A stretch of 24,047 nucleotides of DNA, taken from assembly GCA_040754475.1 (NCBI GenBank), contig JBFMCN010000071.1, forward strand, positions 1 to 24,047, in the 5' to 3' direction. The notes beneath the pieces are model-generated. The model was not told the origin of the DNA and did no database searches. It saw only the letters and a list, made by a program, of their open reading frames with translations. This DNA is from JAJPHY01 sp040754475. Its GTDB lineage: Bacteria; Actinomycetota; UBA4738; HRBIN12. A program made the translations under genes and the position numbers. Positions 23,949 to 24,047 of the stretch are shown here, one piece after another; the stretch's first letter is position 1; each line of letters opens with the position of its first letter.

Positions 23949-23954
23949 TAGACT
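23949..23954 (+). promoter_or_regulatory. Putative tRNA-Asn -10 box (TAGACT)
   Basis: TAGACT gives +1 near 23961, six nt before the mature tRNA 5' end. It is the same hexamer as upstream of glyS and ppdK. Confidence 0.45.
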
Positions 23955-23966
23955 GCCTGACGCCCA

Positions 23967-24039
23967 TCCGGGGTAGCTCAATCGGCAGAGCGGCGGACTG
24001 TTAATCCGATGGTTGAGAGTTCGAGTCTCTCCCCCGGAG
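23967..24039 (+). tRNA. tRNA-Asn (anticodon GTT)
   Basis: A complete 73-nt cloverleaf: acceptor TCCGGGG pairing fully with CCCCGGA, D-stem GCTC/GAGC with an 8-nt loop containing GG, anticodon stem GCGGA/TCCGA, loop CTGTTAA with anticodon GTT at 24000-24002, a 5-nt variable loop, T-stem GAGAG/CTCTC with loop TTCGAGT, and discriminator G. The CCA end is not encoded. The outermost anticodon-stem pair (27-43) is a G-A mismatch, where E. coli tRNA-Asn has a G-U. Confidence 0.96.
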
Positions 24040-24047
24040 CGAACCTA

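Overview
The window is about 24 kb of high-GC bacterial chromosome that looks like a non-mycobacterial, probably deep-branching member of the Actinomycetota. Evidence for this is the order hrcA - dnaJ - phoH - ybeY - CNNM transporter - cdd - (insert) - recO - uppS - glyS - (insert) - dgt - dnaG, the single-subunit dimeric glycyl-tRNA synthetase, frequent GTG/TTG starts, and promoters with TANNNT -10 boxes that in three cases sit exactly where a leaderless mRNA needs them. Unlike the usual mycobacterial arrangement, dnaG is followed directly by the primary sigma factor gene, and ppdK lies between glyS and dgt. The taxonomic placement is inference from gene content and order.

Layout. 1-4424: 3' end of hrcA, then dnaJ, phoH, ybeY, a CNNM/CorC-type membrane protein and cdd, mostly with stop-start overlaps (chaperone/stress, rRNA maturation, ion transport, nucleoside salvage). 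4463-4867, minus strand: a cupredoxin lipoprotein. 5056-8385: deoC with a full aldehyde dehydrogenase and a shortened, catalytically dead-looking aldehyde dehydrogenase relative; together they suggest deoxyribose-5-phosphate cleavage followed by aldehyde oxidation. 8482-9971: recO and uppS. 9996-10947, minus strand: two paralogous zinc-ribbon plus two-TM genes, one apparently split by a frameshift. 11125-14014: glyS, a 67-aa two-TM protein and an HExxH metallopeptidase-like lipoprotein, chained by 4-nt overlaps. 14095-16800: ppdK. 16942-18960: four exported proteins (an M15 D,D-carboxypeptidase/endopeptidase relative, two unrecognised exported proteins, one lipoprotein). 19047-19655: DUF218/YdcF-like membrane protein. 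19697-23914: dgt, dnaG, rpoD. 23967-24039: tRNA-Asn(GTT).

The core genes are housekeeping and their identification is secure. The less ordinary content is in the accessory inserts: the ALDH pseudoenzyme, the split zinc-ribbon gene, the exported-protein block whose two lead genes each have their Shine-Dalgarno sequence in a perfect inverted repeat, the leaderless starts of recO, the DUF218 gene and dgt, and a PPDK whose regulatory threonine position is asparagine. I found no CRISPR array, insertion sequence, phage gene, integrase or obvious new defence system. All motif, promoter and hairpin calls were made by eye, with no database search or folding calculation.
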